NCBI GenBank assembly: GCA_049520215.1
Contig: JBEKPZ010000497.1
Span: 1-6,153 of the forward strand
Direction of reading: 5' to 3'
DNA from: Bog-159 sp049520215
GTDB taxonomy: Bacteria; Acidobacteriota; Terriglobia; Bryobacterales; Bryobacteraceae
Length of the DNA: 6,153 bases
Shown in pieces: positions 4,728 through 6,153 of this stretch. Below the pieces are notes generated by a model that ran no database searches, was not told where the DNA came from, and saw only the letters and a list, made by a program, of their open reading frames with translations. How positions within the stretch are numbered: the first letter of the stretch is position 1; each line of letters starts with the position of its first letter. The position numbers were made by a program, and so were the translations under genes.

Positions 4728-5768
4728 TCAGCAGATTCTGGGGAGTTGATCTCCCGCCAGCATGTCCACAATGCGGGTGGTCCCCAGCGCCGTCCGCATA
4801 GTCACCAGGCCGGGGTTGCGATCGGTGACCGCGCCGACGATGCGCGCCTCTGCGCCTAGCGGATGGGCGCGCATGGCGGCCAGCACGGCATCCGCGGCGG
4901 CCGGATCGACGATGGCCACCACCTTGCCTTCATTCGCGACGTAGAGCGGGTCCAGCCCAAGCATCTCGCAGGCGCCGCGCACTTCCTCTCGAATCGGAAT
5001 CGCGCTTTCCTGGAGAGCCATGCCTACCGCGGATTGCGCGGCGATCTCATTCAGCGTGCTCGACAGGCCGCCGCGCGTCGGATCGCGCATGCAACGGATG
5101 GCGCCCGCCGGCGACGCCGCCAGCATCGCCCCGATCAGCCCGTGCAAAGCGGCCGAGTCGCTCTCGATGCGCGTTTCAAACTCCAGCCCTTCGCGCTGCG
5201 CCAGGATGGCGATCCCATGGTCGCCGATGTAGCCGCTGAGCAGCACGCAATCGCCCGGCCGGGCCTGGTTCGCGGATAGGCTGATGCCGGGCCGCACGAT
5301 CCCGATTCCAGTCGTATTGATGAACAGGCCATCGCCGCTGCCCTTGTCCACCACCTTCGTATCGCCGGTCACGATCGGAATGCCCGCGCGCTCAGCCGCC
5401 GCGCCCATCGATCGCGCGACGGAACGCAGCGTTTCCATCGGCAGGCCTTCTTCCAGAATGAAAGCGGCGCTCAGACACAACGGATCGGCGCCGCCTACCG
5501 CGAGATCGTTGATGGTGCCGTGCACGGCCAGCGACCCAATATCACCGCCGGGAAAGAAGAGCGGCTTCACCACGTAGGAATCGGTGGTGAATGCCAGGCG
5601 CGCGCCGGCGGCTTCCACGATGGCCTGGTCGTCCATGCGGCACAGCGCGGGATTCGAGAATGCGGGCAGGAAGACATCGCGCAGCAACTCGGCGCTGAGC
5701 TTCCCGCCGCTTCCGTGGCCGAGCAGGACCTTATCGCGCTTGGTAACCGGCAGGGGACAGATGAACAT
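4728..5768 (-). CDS. hypE: [NiFe]-hydrogenase maturation protein HypE (carbamoyl dehydratase)
   Basis: HypE accepts a carbamoyl group from HypF on its C-terminal cysteine and dehydrates it with ATP to a thiocyanate. The cyanide ligand then goes to the iron atom held by the HypC-HypD complex in the cytoplasm. The protein has 346 residues, as expected. It shows the PurM/AIR-synthase-like fold motifs: LLGHGSGGKLS (15-25), TTDSYVVKPLFFPGGDIG (61-78), NDLAVGGADP (87-96), VTGDTKVVDKG (133-143), GYIGDHGIAILA (179-190), RDPTRGGLSSTLNE (228-241) and YVANEGK (276-282). The essential C-terminal motif PRIC is intact, ending at Cys346. ATG 5768 starts one base after the hypD stop (TGAGATG), so the two are translationally coupled. 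The 3' end meets the convergent plus-strand gene with only 3 nt between stop codons. Confidence 0.96.
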   Translation of the reverse strand: MFICPLPVTKRDKVLLGHGSGGKLSAELLRDVFLPAFSNPALCRMDDQAIVEAAGARLAFTTDSYVVKPLFFPGGDIGSLAVHGTINDLAVGGADPLCLSAAFILEEGLPMETLRSVARSMGAAAERAGIPIVTGDTKVVDKGSGDGLFINTTGIGIVRPGISLSANQARPGDCVLLSGYIGDHGIAILAQREGLEFETRIESDSAALHGLIGAMLAASPAGAIRCMRDPTRGGLSSTLNEIAAQSAVGMALQESAIPIREEVRGACEMLGLDPLYVANEGKVVAIVDPAAADAVLAAMRAHPLGAEARIVGAVTDRNPGLVTMRTALGTTRIVDMLAGDQLPRIC

Positions 5769-5769
5769 C

Positions 5770-6153
5770 TCAGACTTTCACGAGCGGGTTCCGGCGATAG
5801 CGGTAATACGCCGCGCACGCGCCTTCGCTGGAAACCATGGGCGCGCCGAGAGGCCGTTCCGGCGTGCAGGATTCGCCGAACGCCGAACAATCGTGCGGCT
5901 TCTTCAGCCCTTGCAGCACGGCGGCCGCGATGCATTCGGGCGGCTCCTCGGCAGTGACCGTGGCGACGTCGAACACGCGTTCCGCATCGTACTGGGCGAA
6001 CTCCTCGCGGATGCGATAGCCGCTCATGGGAATGGGTCCGATCCCGCGCCACTTGCGGTCGACGGGCTCGAACACTTCGAACATGATCTTGCGCGCGGCC
6101 GGGTTCCCTTCCCTGGTCACGCTGCGCGAGTACTGATTTTCGGCCTCCGCGCG
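5770..6153 (-). CDS. hypD: [NiFe]-hydrogenase maturation protein HypD, C-terminal part (5' end beyond the window)
   Basis: HypD carries a [4Fe-4S] cluster and, with HypC, is the scaffold on which Fe(CN)2CO is built before delivery to the hydrogenase large subunit. Only the last 127 residues are in the window; full-length members have about 360-380. The frame is open to the right edge, beginning RAEAENQYSRSVTREGNP. Family motifs follow: WRGIGPIPMSGYRIREEF, then PPEC, KPHDCSAFGESCTPE and MVSSEGACAAYYRY. Four cysteines with spacings of 15, 7 and 17 residues are consistent with the C-terminal cluster-binding set. Internal GTG 6118 is not the start, because the homology continues upstream of it. 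The gene is coupled to hypE, and hypC would be expected upstream, outside the window. Confidence 0.95.
   Translation of the reverse strand, partial: RAEAENQYSRSVTREGNPAARKIMFEVFEPVDRKWRGIGPIPMSGYRIREEFAQYDAERVFDVATVTAEEPPECIAAAVLQGLKKPHDCSAFGESCTPERPLGAPMVSSEGACAAYYRYRRNPLVKV

Noticed and set aside
4724..4739. Hairpin AGAATC-AGCA-GATTCT between the convergent stops as a bidirectional terminator
   Set aside because: Only 6 AT-rich base pairs with no T tract on either strand, and most of it lies inside the hypE coding end; too weak to call.
1..6153. CRISPR array, tRNA, rRNA or insertion sequence
   Set aside because: No regularly spaced repeats, no tRNA-like cloverleaf or rRNA segment, and no transposase or paired terminal inverted repeats were seen on reading the window.

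Overview
The window looks like chromosome of an acidobacterium, probably of the Solibacter/Bryobacter group. The base composition is GC-rich. It carries an ADOP-type permease (acidobacterial duplicated orphan permease), a family strongly expanded in Acidobacteriota, and the other proteins fit that assignment. This is inferred from protein families; no marker gene is present.

Layout: (1) 1-1969, minus strand: the first 656 codons of an ADOP/MacB-like permease, running off the left edge. It has a near-consensus promoter (1996-2024) and a perfect 19-bp palindrome over the predicted transcription start (1977-1995). (2) 2051-2549, plus strand: the wreck of a HigBA-type toxin-antitoxin operon. Its promoter and operator palindrome are still legible, but toxin and antitoxin both carry internal deletions and frameshifts. 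A perfect 15-bp direct repeat flanks the remnant. (3) 2549-2712: a promoter, an 18-codon Phe-rich leader peptide (MSFPASSFSFRFWFSRNR) and mutually exclusive RNA pairings ending in a strong intrinsic terminator. This is a complete trp/pheA-style ribosome-mediated attenuator. (4) 2750-3790: a type I-beta DAHP synthase (aroF), the first enzyme of the shikimate pathway, with an N-terminal ferredoxin-like regulatory domain. (5) 3801-4724: an unnamed membrane-anchored protein 10 nt downstream of aroF. (6) 4728-6153, minus strand, convergent: hypE and the 3' part of hypD, for assembly of the [NiFe]-hydrogenase Fe(CN)2CO centre.

The main discovery candidate is the attenuator. Five of 18 leader codons are Phe, four of them plus one Trp within seven codons. 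The stop codon abuts the RNA segment that chooses between antiterminator and terminator. The inferred logic is that scarce charged tRNA-Phe stalls the ribosome, the antiterminator forms, and aroF and the downstream gene are transcribed. Together with the enzyme's regulatory domain this would give two layers of aromatic amino-acid feedback. The second notable point is that toxin and antitoxin of the HigBA pair have both lost their central portions while their control region survived.
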